64,000 nucleotides of DNA, from contig JAJZVV010000005.1 of the NCBI GenBank assembly GCA_021845595.1, positions 142,943 through 206,942 of the forward strand, given 5' to 3'. Origin of the DNA: Pseudomonadota bacterium (GTDB lineage Bacteria > Pseudomonadota > Alphaproteobacteria > Acetobacterales > Acetobacteraceae). Each line of letters starts with the position of its first letter. Within the stretch, counting starts at the first letter, position 1. Below, piece after piece: positions 17,196 through 28,586 of this stretch. The notes beneath the pieces are model-generated. The model did not search any database. It worked only from the letters and a program-made list of their open reading frames with translations, and was not told the origin of the DNA. The translations under genes were made by a program, and so were the position numbers.

Positions 17196-19082
17196 TCATC
17201 CCCCCGGTGCGCTCAGCGGGCGCGGGTTGAAGTCCGCTGGCACGGGGGGGCGGAGGCCGCGCGCTTCGTCTTCCGGGGTGACGCCGATGGCTTTGCAGCC
17301 GGCGCCGCCGTAGTGCGGCAGCGTGTTCACCACGCCGTCCGGCAGGTCCGCGTAGCTGGCCGGCAGGGGCGGGGCGGTGCCGGTGAGGCGGGCGGGGTCG
17401 AAGCCGGAGAGCAGGTTGCCGGCGGTTTCGTCGCCGGGGCCGAGGCCGGCGAGGCCTTTCGCCGCGGCGGCTTCGCGGGCGGTGCGTTCGTCGGGCAGGG
17501 CGGCGAGCGGGGTGAGGGCGAAGATGTCGTCGATCAACCGCACCAGCGAGGCGTGGGTGGCGGTTTCGTGGGCGATGGCGTGGGCGCGGGCGAAGGGCGA
17601 GACGAGGATGAGGGGGATGCGCGCGCCGGGCGAGAAGGGCGCGCCGGCCGGGTCGCGCACCGCGACGGGCGGGGGCACGTGGTCGTAGAACCCGCCGCTT
17701 TCGTCGTAGGTGATGATGATCGCGCTCTGCGCCCAGTAGGGGCTGCGGGCGATGGCGTTGATGGCGCGCGCCACCAGCGCTTCGGAGAGTTCCGAATCGG
17801 CATAGCCGGGGTGGTCGTCGTCGCCGCGGAACCGCGCGCGGGCGGAGGCGGCGTCCGGCGCCTGGCCGGAATTGGCGAGGAAGCCGCCGCGGACATAGAA
17901 CACGCCGGAGGCGGGCAGCCGGGTGGCGGCGAGGTCGGCGAAGAAGTCCCCGAGCCCGTGCAGGTGCGCGCGCATCGCCGGGTTGTTGGCGATGTAGCCG
18001 AAATATTGCGCCCCGTTGTGGTGGGTGACGTAGGCGAGGTGGGTGCCTTCGGGCGGGGTTCCCGGCGGGTCCGTGGGTTCGCGGTCGAACCCTTCCTGGT
18101 ACCAGCCCCACGGCACCGCGGCGCCGCCGGCCTGCCCGAGTGCGGGGATGTCGGCGCCGAGGTCGGCGAGGTCGCGGGCGGCGTCCGTGTCCGCGGCGGC
18201 GAGCGCGGGGGCTTCGCCGCGGCCGAGGCTCAAGGGCAGGCTGGCGTAGGTCTGGTTCACCTGGATGCCGGCGTGGTTGTATTTCGGGTTGCGCGGCATC
18301 GGGCTGGTGTGGTCCTCGGCCGAGCCCCAGAAGGGGCTTTCGTCGCTGGCGACCGGCACGCCGGGGCCGCGCTTGCCGTCCGGCCCGGGGGTCGCCTGGT
18401 CGGGGTGGCGGGCCCATTGGGTGAGGCCGGTCTGGGCGGCGATGACGGCGATGGCGTTGGGGGTCGAGGCGGTGAGGACCTGCTCGAACATGGCGTCGTA
18501 GAGCACGAACCGGTTGGCGTAGGTCCAGAGGAAGGGGATGGTATCGCAATCGACGTGCGCCATCGCCACTTCGGCCATCTGCCGAGCCTTGAGCGAGGGC
18601 GGGCCGGCGGGGCTGTATTTGCGCTCCTCGACCAGGGCGAAATGGTCCAGCCGGGCGCGGTCGCCGTCGAAATCGAATTTTTCCAGCAGGGCGGGGCGGC
18701 TGTGGGTCGGGTCGTCGAGGTCGGCGGCGTGCTCGGCGGGGCCGATGCGGAAGGGGGAGATGGTGCCGGGGCTGCCGTCGGTGCCGAGGATCGGCTGGCG
18801 GAAGCCCGGGGTGCGTTCGGCCGGGGCGGAGTAGAGCCCGTTGGCGCCGGGGAAGGTGCCGAAATAGGAGTCGAACGAGCGGTTTTCCTGGAACAGGACG
18901 AACACGTAGCGCACGCGCTGGCGCAGTGCGGCGATCAGGTCCGCTTGGGCGGGCGGGTCCGTTTCGGCATGGAGGAAGGGCAGGATGTCCGGCCCCGGCC
19001 GCGGCCCGGTCTCGACCGGCGCGGCCGGCGCGGGCGTGGCCGCCAGAAGCGCCGCCATCAGCGCTGGAATCCGATACCGCAT
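17196..19082 (-). CDS. Secreted phosphoesterase (acid phosphatase / phospholipase C family)
   Basis: Member of the PF04185 phosphoesterase family (phospholipase C, AcpA-type acid phosphatase). The 628-residue product begins with a Sec signal peptide (MRYRIPALMAALLAATPAPA). The family motif YVFVLFQENRSFDSYFGTFPG follows near residue 60, with metal-site segments AEDHTSPMPRNPKYNHAG, IITYDESGGFYDHVPPP and PLILVSPFARA. AGAGGAA lies before the ATG at 19082. It probably releases phosphate from periplasmic or extracellular esters. Phospholipase C versus acid phosphatase activity cannot be separated here. Divergent from the glucosidase gene at 19215. Confidence 0.87.
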   Translation of the reverse strand: MRYRIPALMAALLAATPAPAAPVETGPRPGPDILPFLHAETDPPAQADLIAALRQRVRYVFVLFQENRSFDSYFGTFPGANGLYSAPAERTPGFRQPILGTDGSPGTISPFRIGPAEHAADLDDPTHSRPALLEKFDFDGDRARLDHFALVEERKYSPAGPPSLKARQMAEVAMAHVDCDTIPFLWTYANRFVLYDAMFEQVLTASTPNAIAVIAAQTGLTQWARHPDQATPGPDGKRGPGVPVASDESPFWGSAEDHTSPMPRNPKYNHAGIQVNQTYASLPLSLGRGEAPALAAADTDAARDLADLGADIPALGQAGGAAVPWGWYQEGFDREPTDPPGTPPEGTHLAYVTHHNGAQYFGYIANNPAMRAHLHGLGDFFADLAATRLPASGVFYVRGGFLANSGQAPDAASARARFRGDDDHPGYADSELSEALVARAINAIARSPYWAQSAIIITYDESGGFYDHVPPPVAVRDPAGAPFSPGARIPLILVSPFARAHAIAHETATHASLVRLIDDIFALTPLAALPDERTAREAAAAKGLAGLGPGDETAGNLLSGFDPARLTGTAPPLPASYADLPDGVVNTLPHYGGAGCKAIGVTPEDEARGLRPPVPADFNPRPLSAPGG

Positions 19083-19214
19083 GCTGGTTCCTCTGTGTTG
19101 ACGGTGCTTGGAATCGCCGCTGGTGGCGCGCGTTGCCAATGACCCTTCCGTGACGCAGTGTTCCATGGCGCAGACTGGGCGCCGTGCCAACCGGCCGTGC
19201 GATGGGAGGAACGG

Positions 19215-21335
19215 ATGAACGACGCGGTCCATGCGGCGGAGGCGGCGCAGACGGCGGCGCTGGCGCTGAAACATGCCGATACGTTCCTGGTGTTCGGCGC
19301 CGGGGGTGACATCGGCGCGCCGAACGAGGGGCTGTTCGACAACGACACGCGGGTGCTCTCGCGCCTGCGCCTGAGCCTGGGCGGGCGGCGGCCGGAGCGG
19401 CTGAGCGCGGCGCTGAGCCAGGACAACGTGTTCTTCAGCGCCCACCTCACCAACCGCAAGCTGCTGGCGCGGGGCGAGGCGGCGACGCCGGAGGGGGTGA
19501 TCCACATCGAGCGCCGGCGGTTCCTGTGGCAGCGGCGGCTCTACGAGCGGATCGCGCTGACCAATTTCGGCCAGAGCGGCGTGCGCGTGCCGGTGGAGAT
19601 CGGGTTCGGGGCCGATTTCCGCGACATGTTCGAGGTGCGCGGCGCCCGCCGCCGGGCCCGCGGCACGGTGACGCCGCCGGTGGTGGGCACCGACCGGGTG
19701 GTGCTCGCCTACACCGGGCTCGACGGCGTCTGGCGCCGCTCGGTGGTGGCCTTCGCCCCGGCGCCGGCGCGGCTCGACCAGGGCGAGGCCCGGTTCATCG
19801 TGGACCTGGCGCCCAACGCGACGGCGGTGCTGCATCTGGAGGTCGGGCCAAGCGAGGCGACGCCCTCGGAGGCGCGGTTCCGTACCGGCGCGGCGGCGGC
19901 GCGGCGGTCGATGCGGACCGTGCGCCGGCGCGGGGCGCGGATCGGCAGCGGCGCGCCGCTGTTCTCCGCCTGGCTCGACCGCTCGGCCGCCGATCTGGCG
20001 CTGCTGACGACCGAACTCGACACCGGCCCCTATCCCTATGCCGGCATCCCCTGGTTCTCCACCACGTTCGGGCGCGACGCGATCATCACCGCGCTGCAGA
20101 CGCTGTGGCTCGATCCCGATCTGGCGCGCGGCGTGCTGCGGTTCCTGGCCCGCAACCAGGCGCACGAGCATTCGAGGTTCCGCGACGCCGCGCCGGGCAA
20201 GATCGTGCACGAGATGCGCAAGGGCGAGATGACGGCGCAGGATGAGCTGCCGTTCGCGCGCTATTATGGCGGGGTGGACACGACGCCGCTGTTCGTCGTG
20301 CTCGCCGGCGCCCATGCCGAGCGCACCGGCGATTACGGCCTGGTCGAGGAATTGTGGCCGGCGCTGGTGGCGGCGATGGGCTGGATCGAGGGCGAGGGCG
20401 ACAGCAACGGCGACGGGCTGCTGGACTACGCCCGCGGCGAGGCAAGCGGGCTGGCCAACCAGGGGTGGAAGGACAGCTCGGATTCCGTGTTCCACGCCGA
20501 CGGCACCCTGGCCGAGGGGCCGATCGCGCTGGTCGAGGTCCAGGGCTATGTCTACGCCGCCTCGCGGGCAATGGCGGCGCTGGCGGCGCGTCGTGGCGAG
20601 GCGGTGTTGTCGGCGCACTGGTCGGCGCGGGCGGAGGCGGTGCGGGAAGCGGTGGAAGCGCGGTTCTGGATGGAGGATCTCGGCTGCTACGCGCTCGCCA
20701 TCGACGGCGCCGGGGCGCCTTGCCGGGTGCGCGCCTCGAATGCCGGGCAGCTCCTCTGGAGCGGCCTGCCGGCGCCGGACCGGGCGCAGCGGGTGATCGG
20801 CCAGCTCGGCACGCCGGGGTTCGATACCGGCTGGGGCATCCGCACCGTTGCCCGCGAGGCGGCGCGGTTCAACCCGATGTCCTACCACAACGGCTCGATC
20901 TGGCCGCACGATACCGCGCTCTGCGCCGCCGGGGCGGCGCGCTATGGCGGGCGGGAGCTGGCGCTGCGGCTGCTGCAGCGGATGTTCGAGGCGGCGGTGC
21001 GCTTCGGCATGCGCCTGCCGGAGCTGTTCTGCGGCTTCGCCCGCGCGCCGGGCGAGCCGCCGATCGGCTATCCCGTGGCCTGCCTGCCGCAGGCCTGGGC
21101 GGCCGGGTCCGCGTTCATGCTGGTCCAATCCGCGCTCGGGCTCGCCATCGATGGCGCGCGTGGCGAGATCCGCCTCGACCGGCCGGCGCTGCCGCACGGG
21201 GTCAATCTGCTGCGGGTGCGCGGGCTGATGGTGGGCGACGCCCCCTGCACGCTGCTGTTCCGCCGCGCCGGCGAGCGGGTGGAATGCAGTGCCGAGGGCG
21301 GGCAGGTGCGGATCCTGCGCACGGACCAGCCGTGA
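19215..21335 (+). CDS. Amylo-alpha-1,6-glucosidase (glycogen-debranching type)
   Basis: 706-residue protein with an N-terminal GDE_N-like domain (ADTFLVFGAGGDIG, GLFDNDTRVLSRL). A C-terminal (alpha/alpha)6 glucosidase domain (GH133-like) follows, containing GIPWFSTTFGRDAIITALQ, RYYGGVDTTPLFV, NQGWKDSSDS, EVQGYVYAA and YHNGSIWPHDTAL. Predicted to hydrolyse alpha-1,6 branches or related glucosides in the cytoplasm. The ATG at 19215 follows a strong GGGAGGA site, which decides the start over an earlier in-frame codon. It has no glycogen-gene neighbours and stands alone between the phosphoesterase and the protease. Confidence 0.87.
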   Translation: MNDAVHAAEAAQTAALALKHADTFLVFGAGGDIGAPNEGLFDNDTRVLSRLRLSLGGRRPERLSAALSQDNVFFSAHLTNRKLLARGEAATPEGVIHIERRRFLWQRRLYERIALTNFGQSGVRVPVEIGFGADFRDMFEVRGARRRARGTVTPPVVGTDRVVLAYTGLDGVWRRSVVAFAPAPARLDQGEARFIVDLAPNATAVLHLEVGPSEATPSEARFRTGAAAARRSMRTVRRRGARIGSGAPLFSAWLDRSAADLALLTTELDTGPYPYAGIPWFSTTFGRDAIITALQTLWLDPDLARGVLRFLARNQAHEHSRFRDAAPGKIVHEMRKGEMTAQDELPFARYYGGVDTTPLFVVLAGAHAERTGDYGLVEELWPALVAAMGWIEGEGDSNGDGLLDYARGEASGLANQGWKDSSDSVFHADGTLAEGPIALVEVQGYVYAASRAMAALAARRGEAVLSAHWSARAEAVREAVEARFWMEDLGCYALAIDGAGAPCRVRASNAGQLLWSGLPAPDRAQRVIGQLGTPGFDTGWGIRTVAREAARFNPMSYHNGSIWPHDTALCAAGAARYGGRELALRLLQRMFEAAVRFGMRLPELFCGFARAPGEPPIGYPVACLPQAWAAGSAFMLVQSALGLAIDGARGEIRLDRPALPHGVNLLRVRGLMVGDAPCTLLFRRAGERVECSAEGGQVRILRTDQP

Positions 21336-21587
21336 TGCGCCACGCTGACGCGCTGCCACGCCCCCGAATGATGGCCGATATCGATTGCGCCCGGCGCGGA
21401 CGCGGAGCGGGACGATAAAGCCGCGCCACGCGCTTGCGCGGCGGCCCGTACGCCCCCAGAATCAGGTCCGGCAGAAGTGCGTTGCCGCGGACTGACTGGC
21501 GCTGTCACGGCCCTTCCGGCTGCCAGCGGGGCCTCGCTGTGGATGCGGGGCGGCCCAGGACGCGCCGATCAGCGGAACCCTAAAGGG

Positions 21588-23120
21588 ATGTCTTTCATGG
21601 ATCGAGCCTTTCCCCGTTCGCTACGCGCCGCACTTCTCGCGGCGGCGCTCACGCTGGTCGCGCCGGCGGCGCCGTGGCTCGCCCCCGCCCCGGCCGCGGC
21701 GCGCGATGCGCCGGCGAGCTTTGCCGACCTTGCCGCCGAACTGCTGCCCGGCGTGGTGAATATTTCGAGCACCCAGAAGGTGCAGGCGCGCGGCGAGGGG
21801 CCGGAGCTTCCCGCCTTTCCGCCCGGCTCGCCGTTCGAGCAGTTCTTCCGCGATTTCATGGAGCGCAACCGCCCCGGTGGCAACAGTCCGGGCGGCAACA
21901 ATCATGGCGGGCCGCCGGCGCCGATGCACCGGGCCCAGAGCCTCGGCTCGGGCTTCGTCATCGACGCTGACGGCATCATCGTCACCAACAACCACGTGAT
22001 CGACGGCGCGGACGAGATCACCGTCACGCTCCAGGACGGCACGTCGATGAAGGCGACACTCGTCGGGCGCGACGACCGGGTGGATGTTGCCGTGCTGCGG
22101 GTCAAGCCGGAGAAGCCGCTGCACGCGCTGAGCTTCGGCGATTCCGACAAGATGCGCGTCGGCGACTGGGTGCTGGCGATCGGCAACCCGTTCGGCCTCG
22201 GCGGCACCGTCACCGCGGGCATCGTCTCGGCCCGCGGGCGCGACATCCGCCAGGGTCCGTATGACGATTTCATCCAGACCGACGCGCCGATCAATCGCGG
22301 CAACTCGGGCGGGCCACTGTTCAACATGGATGGGCAGGTGATCGGCATCAACACCGCCATCTACTCGCCCTCCGGTGGGTCCATCGGCATCGGCTTCGCG
22401 ATCCCGACCAGCCTGGCGCGCACCACGGTGGATCAGCTGGTGAAGTTCGGCCACGCCCGGCGCGGCTGGCTCGGCGTGCGCATCCAGCAGGTGACGCCCG
22501 ACATCGCCGAAAGCCTCGGCCTGCACGAGGCGACCGGGGCGATGGTGGCGGGCGTGACGGAGGACGGCCCGGCGGCCAAGGCGCAGATCCATAACGGCGA
22601 TATCATCCTCAAGTTCAACCATCAGGACGTGAAGGAGATGCGCAACCTGCCGCGGCTCGTGGCGGAGACCACGATCGGCCAGACCGTGGCGCTGGACGTC
22701 TGGCGCGACGGCCACGAGCAGACGCTCGAGGCGGTGATCGCGGAAATGCCCGACGACGTGAAGGAGGCGGCGGCCAAGCCGAGCGAGACGCCGGAGCCCG
22801 ATCGCACCGTCGCCGTCGCCGGTCTGGGCCTGACCATCGCGCCGCTGACCGGCGAGCTGCGCGAGAAGTTCCAGATCAATCCCGACCAGAAGGGCGTCGT
22901 CATCACCGAGGTCGAGACCGATGGCAGCGCCGCCCAGCGTGGCCTGAAGCAAGGCGATGTCATCGTCGAGGTGCAGCAGGAACCGGTGAACAGCCCGGCG
23001 GACGTCAAGCAGCGGGTCGATCGGCTGCGCGAGCAGAACCGGAAATCGGTGTTGATGCTGGTGCAGAGCGCCAACGGGCTGCGTTGGGTGCCGCTGCCGC
23101 TGCAGCGCCAGCCGGGCTGA
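21588..23120 (+). CDS. Do-family periplasmic serine protease (DegP/DegQ/HtrA)
   Basis: Periplasmic protease/chaperone for misfolded envelope proteins. The 510-residue product has a signal peptide and a trypsin-like domain with catalytic His136 (TNNHVIDGAD), Asp166 (DDRVDVAVL) and Ser240 (NRGNSGGPLF). Two PDZ domains follow (about 275-365 and 410-500). The ATG at 21588 is reported; a second ATG at 21597 sits at better distance from AAAGGG and may be the true start. Downstream lies the convergent serB, separated by a strong hairpin, an arrangement common in alphaproteobacteria. Confidence 0.93.
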   Translation: MSFMDRAFPRSLRAALLAAALTLVAPAAPWLAPAPAAARDAPASFADLAAELLPGVVNISSTQKVQARGEGPELPAFPPGSPFEQFFRDFMERNRPGGNSPGGNNHGGPPAPMHRAQSLGSGFVIDADGIIVTNNHVIDGADEITVTLQDGTSMKATLVGRDDRVDVAVLRVKPEKPLHALSFGDSDKMRVGDWVLAIGNPFGLGGTVTAGIVSARGRDIRQGPYDDFIQTDAPINRGNSGGPLFNMDGQVIGINTAIYSPSGGSIGIGFAIPTSLARTTVDQLVKFGHARRGWLGVRIQQVTPDIAESLGLHEATGAMVAGVTEDGPAAKAQIHNGDIILKFNHQDVKEMRNLPRLVAETTIGQTVALDVWRDGHEQTLEAVIAEMPDDVKEAAAKPSETPEPDRTVAVAGLGLTIAPLTGELREKFQINPDQKGVVITEVETDGSAAQRGLKQGDVIVEVQQEPVNSPADVKQRVDRLREQNRKSVLMLVQSANGLRWVPLPLQRQPG

Positions 23121-23130
23121 TCCGCCCGAA

Positions 23131-23153
23131 CCCCCGCGCCGCCGGCGCGGGGG
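23131..23153. terminator. Bidirectional hairpin between the protease gene and serB
   Basis: CCCCCGCGCC (23131-23140) and GGCGCGGGGG (23144-23153) form a perfect 10-bp stem with a three-base loop. It is flush with the serB stop codon, in a 33-bp gap between convergent genes. There is no T-run. Confidence 0.6.
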
Positions 23154-24041
23154 TCAGGCTTCCCGGATCTGGCGCTGATGATAGCCCTGCACGAAGAGCA
23201 GGGCGCGCAGCGAGGTGTGACGGACGCAGACCGGGATGGCCTGCTCCAGAATCGGTTTCGGCCGGTAAGCGACCCCGAGGCCGGCCGCGCGCAGCATGTC
23301 GAGATCGTTGGCGCCGTCGCCCACGGCCAGCGTCGCCGCGAGGTCCAGGCCACGCGCCTCGGCCAGTTCGCGCAGGGTGGCGAGCTTGGCATTGCGGTCG
23401 AGGATCGGTTCGGCGACCTGCCCGGTGAGGGTCTCGCCGTCGTCGAGCAGGGCGTTGGCGCGGTGCAGATCGAACCCGGCGAGGGACGCGACGCGGCCGG
23501 TGAAATAGGTGAAGCCGCCGGAGACCAGCGCGGTGAGGGCGCCGTGGGCGCGCATGGTGGCGACGAGTTCGCGCGCGCCGGGCATGAGCCGCGTCTCGCG
23601 CCAGGTTTCCTCCAAGGCCGCCAGCTTCAGCCCGCGCAGCATCGCCACGCGCTGGCGCAGCGCCTCGGCGAAATCGATCTCCCCGTTCATGCTGCGCCGC
23701 GTGATGGCGGCGATCTCGGCCTTGAGACCGGCCTTGTCGGCGAGTTCGTCGAGGGTTTCGCCAGTGACGATGGTACTGTCCATATCGGCGACCAGCAGCG
23801 CCTTGCGCCGGTTGGCGGCGGGCACCGCCAGCGCGTCGATCGGGCGGCCGGCGAGCGCGGCGGCGACGGCGGCGGGGGCAGGCGGGGCGGCACATGGTAT
23901 GTCCGCGGCCTCGCCGGGTGCGAGCAGCACCGCCGTCCCACCGCCGATGACATCGCGCACATCGGCGATGATGGCATCGTCGAGGACGGCCGCCGTGCGG
24001 TCGGCGACGAGGGTGAGGACGTGGGGGTGCGGGACTGGCAT
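23154..24041 (-). CDS. serB: Phosphoserine phosphatase
   Basis: HAD-family phosphatase catalysing the last step of serine synthesis. The 295-residue product has an N-terminal ACT-like segment of about 75 residues. The HAD motif DMDSTIVTGET follows (nucleophile Asp86, Asp88), then the cap region. Motif II is ALVSGGFTYF and motif IV AVGDGANDLDML. The end (YRPKPILEQAI) is typical of SerB. It is divergent from miaA with a 43-bp gap, part of the conserved serB-miaA-ilvBNC block. Confidence 0.94.
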   Translation of the reverse strand: MPVPHPHVLTLVADRTAAVLDDAIIADVRDVIGGGTAVLLAPGEAADIPCAAPPAPAAVAAALAGRPIDALAVPAANRRKALLVADMDSTIVTGETLDELADKAGLKAEIAAITRRSMNGEIDFAEALRQRVAMLRGLKLAALEETWRETRLMPGARELVATMRAHGALTALVSGGFTYFTGRVASLAGFDLHRANALLDDGETLTGQVAEPILDRNAKLATLRELAEARGLDLAATLAVGDGANDLDMLRAAGLGVAYRPKPILEQAIPVCVRHTSLRALLFVQGYHQRQIREA

Positions 24042-24084
24042 GATCGTGGGTGAACCGGGCGGGCTTCATGCCGGTGGGGGACGG

Positions 24085-25089
24085 ATGGCGCAAGAGGCTG
24101 ATCGCGCGGCGCGGACCGCCCTGCCCGGAGCCGTTCTCGTCGCCGGCCCGACGGCCAGCGGCAAGTCCGCGCTTGCCCTGGCCCTGGCCGAACGGCTCGG
24201 CGGCGTCGTGGTCAATGCCGATTCCATGCAGGTCTACCGGGATTTGCGCGTGCTCACCGCGCGCCCGACCGCGGCCGAGGAGGCGCGCGTGCCGCACGCG
24301 CTCTATGGTGTGCGCCCGGCCGCCGAACCCGGCAGCGTGTTCTGGTGGCGCGGGGCGGCGCTCGCGGCGATGGAGGCAGCGCGGGCGGCGGGGCGGTTGC
24401 CGATCCTCTGCGGCGGGAGCGGGCTCTATTTTCGCGCGCTGAGCGATGGGCTTGCCGATCTGCCCGAGATTCCGGCGCCGATCCGGGCCGAGGCACGGGC
24501 GCTGCTCGACAGCCTCGGGCCGCACGGGCTGCACGCCCGTCTCGCCACCGCGGATCCCGCGACGGCGGCGCGGTTGCGTCCCTCTGACTCGCAGCGCCTG
24601 GCGCGCGCCTGGGAGGTGTGGCGGGCGAGCGGCACCGGCCTGGCCGCCTGGCAGGCGAGCGGCGGCGCGCCCGCGCCCTGGCGCTTCGCCGCGGTGCTGC
24701 TGGATCCGCCGCGACCAGGACTGCGTGCGGCGATCGCGGACCGGTTCGCGGCGATGCTCGCCGCCGGCGCGCTCGAGGAAGTGCGGGCGCTCGTTTCGGC
24801 CGGGCTCGATCCCGCGTTGCCGGCGATGCGCGCGCATGGCGTGCCGGAACTCTCCGCCCATCTGCGCGGCGAAACCACCCTCGCCGAGGCCGCCGCGCGG
24901 GCCGTTGCGGCGACGGGACGCTACACGCGGCGGCAGGCGACCTGGTTCCGGCATCATCGGCTGGCGCCGTTGGTGTGGAATATAACTACGCGTTTTGACG
25001 GTGTTGAGCAATTTTCGGAAAGAGGAATAGCTGATCTGCTCAATTTTCTGCGCGACTCCGGATTGACGACAGTCTCTCGCACGGCCTAG
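24085..25089 (+). CDS. miaA: tRNA dimethylallyltransferase
   Basis: Transfers a dimethylallyl group to A37 of tRNAs that read codons starting with U. The 334-residue product shows the P-loop VAGPTASGKSALALAL, the substrate motif VVNADSMQVYRDL, GGSGLYFRAL, and the C-terminal YTRRQATWFRHH. The start is the ATG at 24085, preceded by GGGGGA. It ends 47 bp before ilvB. The last 25 residues (GVEQFSERGIADLLNFL...) are encoded by unusually A+T-rich codons compared with the rest. Confidence 0.94.
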   Translation: MAQEADRAARTALPGAVLVAGPTASGKSALALALAERLGGVVVNADSMQVYRDLRVLTARPTAAEEARVPHALYGVRPAAEPGSVFWWRGAALAAMEAARAAGRLPILCGGSGLYFRALSDGLADLPEIPAPIRAEARALLDSLGPHGLHARLATADPATAARLRPSDSQRLARAWEVWRASGTGLAAWQASGGAPAPWRFAAVLLDPPRPGLRAAIADRFAAMLAAGALEEVRALVSAGLDPALPAMRAHGVPELSAHLRGETTLAEAAARAVAATGRYTRRQATWFRHHRLAPLVWNITTRFDGVEQFSERGIADLLNFLRDSGLTTVSRTA

Positions 25090-25136
25090 ACGTGCCCGGC
25101 GCCGCTACGCACGCGGCGCTTTGCGGAGGGTGGGCG

Positions 25137-26951
25137 ATGGCGGCCGAGGACGGGGAACCCGCGATGGCAGCGCGGGCAGAGGCGCTGCAGTCGGGCGCGG
25201 AGGTGCTGCTGCGGGCGCTCAAGGATCAGGGCGTCGAGGTCGTGTTCGGCTACCCCGGTGGCGCGGTCCTGCCGATCTACGACGCGATTTTCAACCAGAA
25301 CGCCATCCGTCACATCCTGGTTCGTCACGAGCAGGCCGCGGTGCACGCCGCGGAGGGCTATGCGCGTTCCACCGGGCGCGTCGGCGTCGTGCTGGTGACC
25401 AGCGGGCCGGGCGCCACCAATGCCGTGACCGGTCTGGTCGACGCGCTGATGGACAGCGTGCCGGTGGTCTGCCTGACCGGGCAGGTGCCGACCCATCTGA
25501 TCGGCAATGACGCCTTCCAGGAGGCGGATACGACCGGCATCACCCGGCCGGCGACGAAGCACAACTACCTCGTCAAACGCTCCGACGATCTCGCCCGCGT
25601 GGTCCATGAAGCGTTCTACGTCGCCCGCAGCGGCCGGCCAGGGCCGGTCGTGATCGATCTGCCCAAGGATGTCCTCATCGGGGCCGCGCCCTATTCGCCC
25701 CCGCCGGTGACCGAGCATCGCAGCTACCGCCCGCTGGTGGATCCCGATCCGGCGCGCATCGCCGAGGCGGTGGCGCTGCTGAAGGCGGCGAAGCGGCCGA
25801 TCATCTATGCCGGCGGTGGCGTCATCAATGCCGGCGAGGCGGCGTCGGCGACGCTGACCCGTTTCGTGCGCGAGACGGGCTTTCCGTGCACCAACACGCT
25901 GATGGGGCTTGGCGCTTTTCCAGCCTCCGACCCGCATTTCCTCGGCATGCTGGGGATGCACGGGACCTATGAGGCCAATCTTGCCATGCATGACTGCGAC
26001 GTCATGCTGGCGATCGGCGCGCGGTTCGACGATCGCGTCACCGGACGGCTCAATGCGTTCAGCCCCGGTTCGAAGAAGATCCACGCCGACATCGATCCGT
26101 CGAGCATCAACAAGAATGTCGCCGTCGATGTCGCCATCGTCGGCGATGCCGGGCGGGTGCTGAGCGCGCTGCTCGCCGAATGGCAGCGCGACCCGGCGCG
26201 CAGCGACTCCCAGGCGCTCACCGCGTGGTGGCGCCAGATCGACACGTGGCGGGCGAAGGAATCGCTGCGCTTCAGTCAGGCGATGGCGGCGGGCTCGATC
26301 ATCAAACCGCAGCATGCCATCCGCCGTCTCTACGACATCACGCGTGAGAGCGGACGCGAGGTGTTCGTCACCACCGAGGTCGGCCAGCACCAGATGTGGG
26401 CCGCGCAGCATTTCCGTTTCGAGCGGCCCAACCATTGGATGACCTCGGGCGGGCTCGGGACCATGGGTTACGGGCTGCCGGCGGCGATGGGCGTGCAGAT
26501 CGCCCATCCCGACGCGCTCGTGATCGACATCGCCGGCGAGGCGAGCATCCTGATGAACATCCAGGAGATGAGCACGCTGTCCCAGTACCGGCTGCCGGTG
26601 AAAGTGTTCATCCTCAACAATGAGTATATGGGGATGGTGCGGCAGTGGCAGGAGCTGCTGCATGGCGGCCGCTATTCGGAAAGCTATACCGCCGCGCTGC
26701 CGGATTTCGTGCAGCTGGCGCAGAGTTTCCACGCCGTCGGCCTGCGGGCCAAGACCGTCGATGAGCTGGACGACGTGATCCGCGAGATGCTCGCCACCGA
26801 CCGCACCGTGATCGCCGACATCGCCGTCGACCAGAAGGAGAACTGCTTCCCGATGATCCCATCCGGTGCCGCCCATAACGAGATGATCCTTGGCCCCGAC
26901 CAGGAAGGGCGGGCCGCCGGCATCACCGACGAAGGCCTGGTGTTGGTCTGA
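25137..26951 (+). CDS. ilvB: Acetolactate synthase large (catalytic) subunit
   Basis: Thiamine-diphosphate enzyme condensing two pyruvates, or pyruvate and 2-oxobutyrate, in valine/leucine/isoleucine synthesis. The 604-residue product has the N-terminal ThDP domain (VFGYPGGAVLPIYDA, RHEQAAVHAAEGYAR with the catalytic Glu) and the central domain (GVINAGEAA). The C-terminal ThDP-binding domain contains GGLGTMGYGLPAAMG and LNNEYMGMVRQWQ. The ATG at 25137 follows GGAGGG. The ilvN gene starts 4 bp after its stop. Confidence 0.95.
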   Translation: MAAEDGEPAMAARAEALQSGAEVLLRALKDQGVEVVFGYPGGAVLPIYDAIFNQNAIRHILVRHEQAAVHAAEGYARSTGRVGVVLVTSGPGATNAVTGLVDALMDSVPVVCLTGQVPTHLIGNDAFQEADTTGITRPATKHNYLVKRSDDLARVVHEAFYVARSGRPGPVVIDLPKDVLIGAAPYSPPPVTEHRSYRPLVDPDPARIAEAVALLKAAKRPIIYAGGGVINAGEAASATLTRFVRETGFPCTNTLMGLGAFPASDPHFLGMLGMHGTYEANLAMHDCDVMLAIGARFDDRVTGRLNAFSPGSKKIHADIDPSSINKNVAVDVAIVGDAGRVLSALLAEWQRDPARSDSQALTAWWRQIDTWRAKESLRFSQAMAAGSIIKPQHAIRRLYDITRESGREVFVTTEVGQHQMWAAQHFRFERPNHWMTSGGLGTMGYGLPAAMGVQIAHPDALVIDIAGEASILMNIQEMSTLSQYRLPVKVFILNNEYMGMVRQWQELLHGGRYSESYTAALPDFVQLAQSFHAVGLRAKTVDELDDVIREMLATDRTVIADIAVDQKENCFPMIPSGAAHNEMILGPDQEGRAAGITDEGLVLV

Positions 26952-26955
26952 ACCG

Positions 26956-28528
<1,573 letters not shown>

Positions 28529-28538
28529 CCGGCCGACA

Positions 28539-28570
28539 CGGCCCGGCCCCTCGCCGAGGGAGCCGGGCCG
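28539..28570. terminator. Bidirectional hairpin after ilvC
   Basis: CGGCCCGGC (28539-28547) pairs with GCCGGGCCG (28562-28570), and an inner CCCTC/GAGGG stem extends it. It lies in the 58-bp gap between ilvC and the convergent PEP-CTERM gene. No T-run, as is common in GC-rich genomes. Confidence 0.65.
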
Positions 28571-28586
28571 CGTCGCGCTGCTCTGC

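Noticed and set aside
19083..21359. Apparent 700-residue N-terminal extension of the phosphoesterase
   Set aside because: It is antisense to the glucosidase gene and composed of Arg/Ala/Gly-rich shadow sequence; the signal peptide at 19082 marks the true start.
21419..21442. GCCGCGC/GCGCGGC hairpin after the glucosidase gene
   Set aside because: A 7-bp GC stem without T-run is expected by chance in such GC-rich DNA; too weak to call a terminator.
25090..25136. Search for a leader peptide or T-box before ilvB
   Set aside because: Only 47 bp separate miaA from ilvB and no valine/leucine/isoleucine-rich leader or T-box sequence is present.
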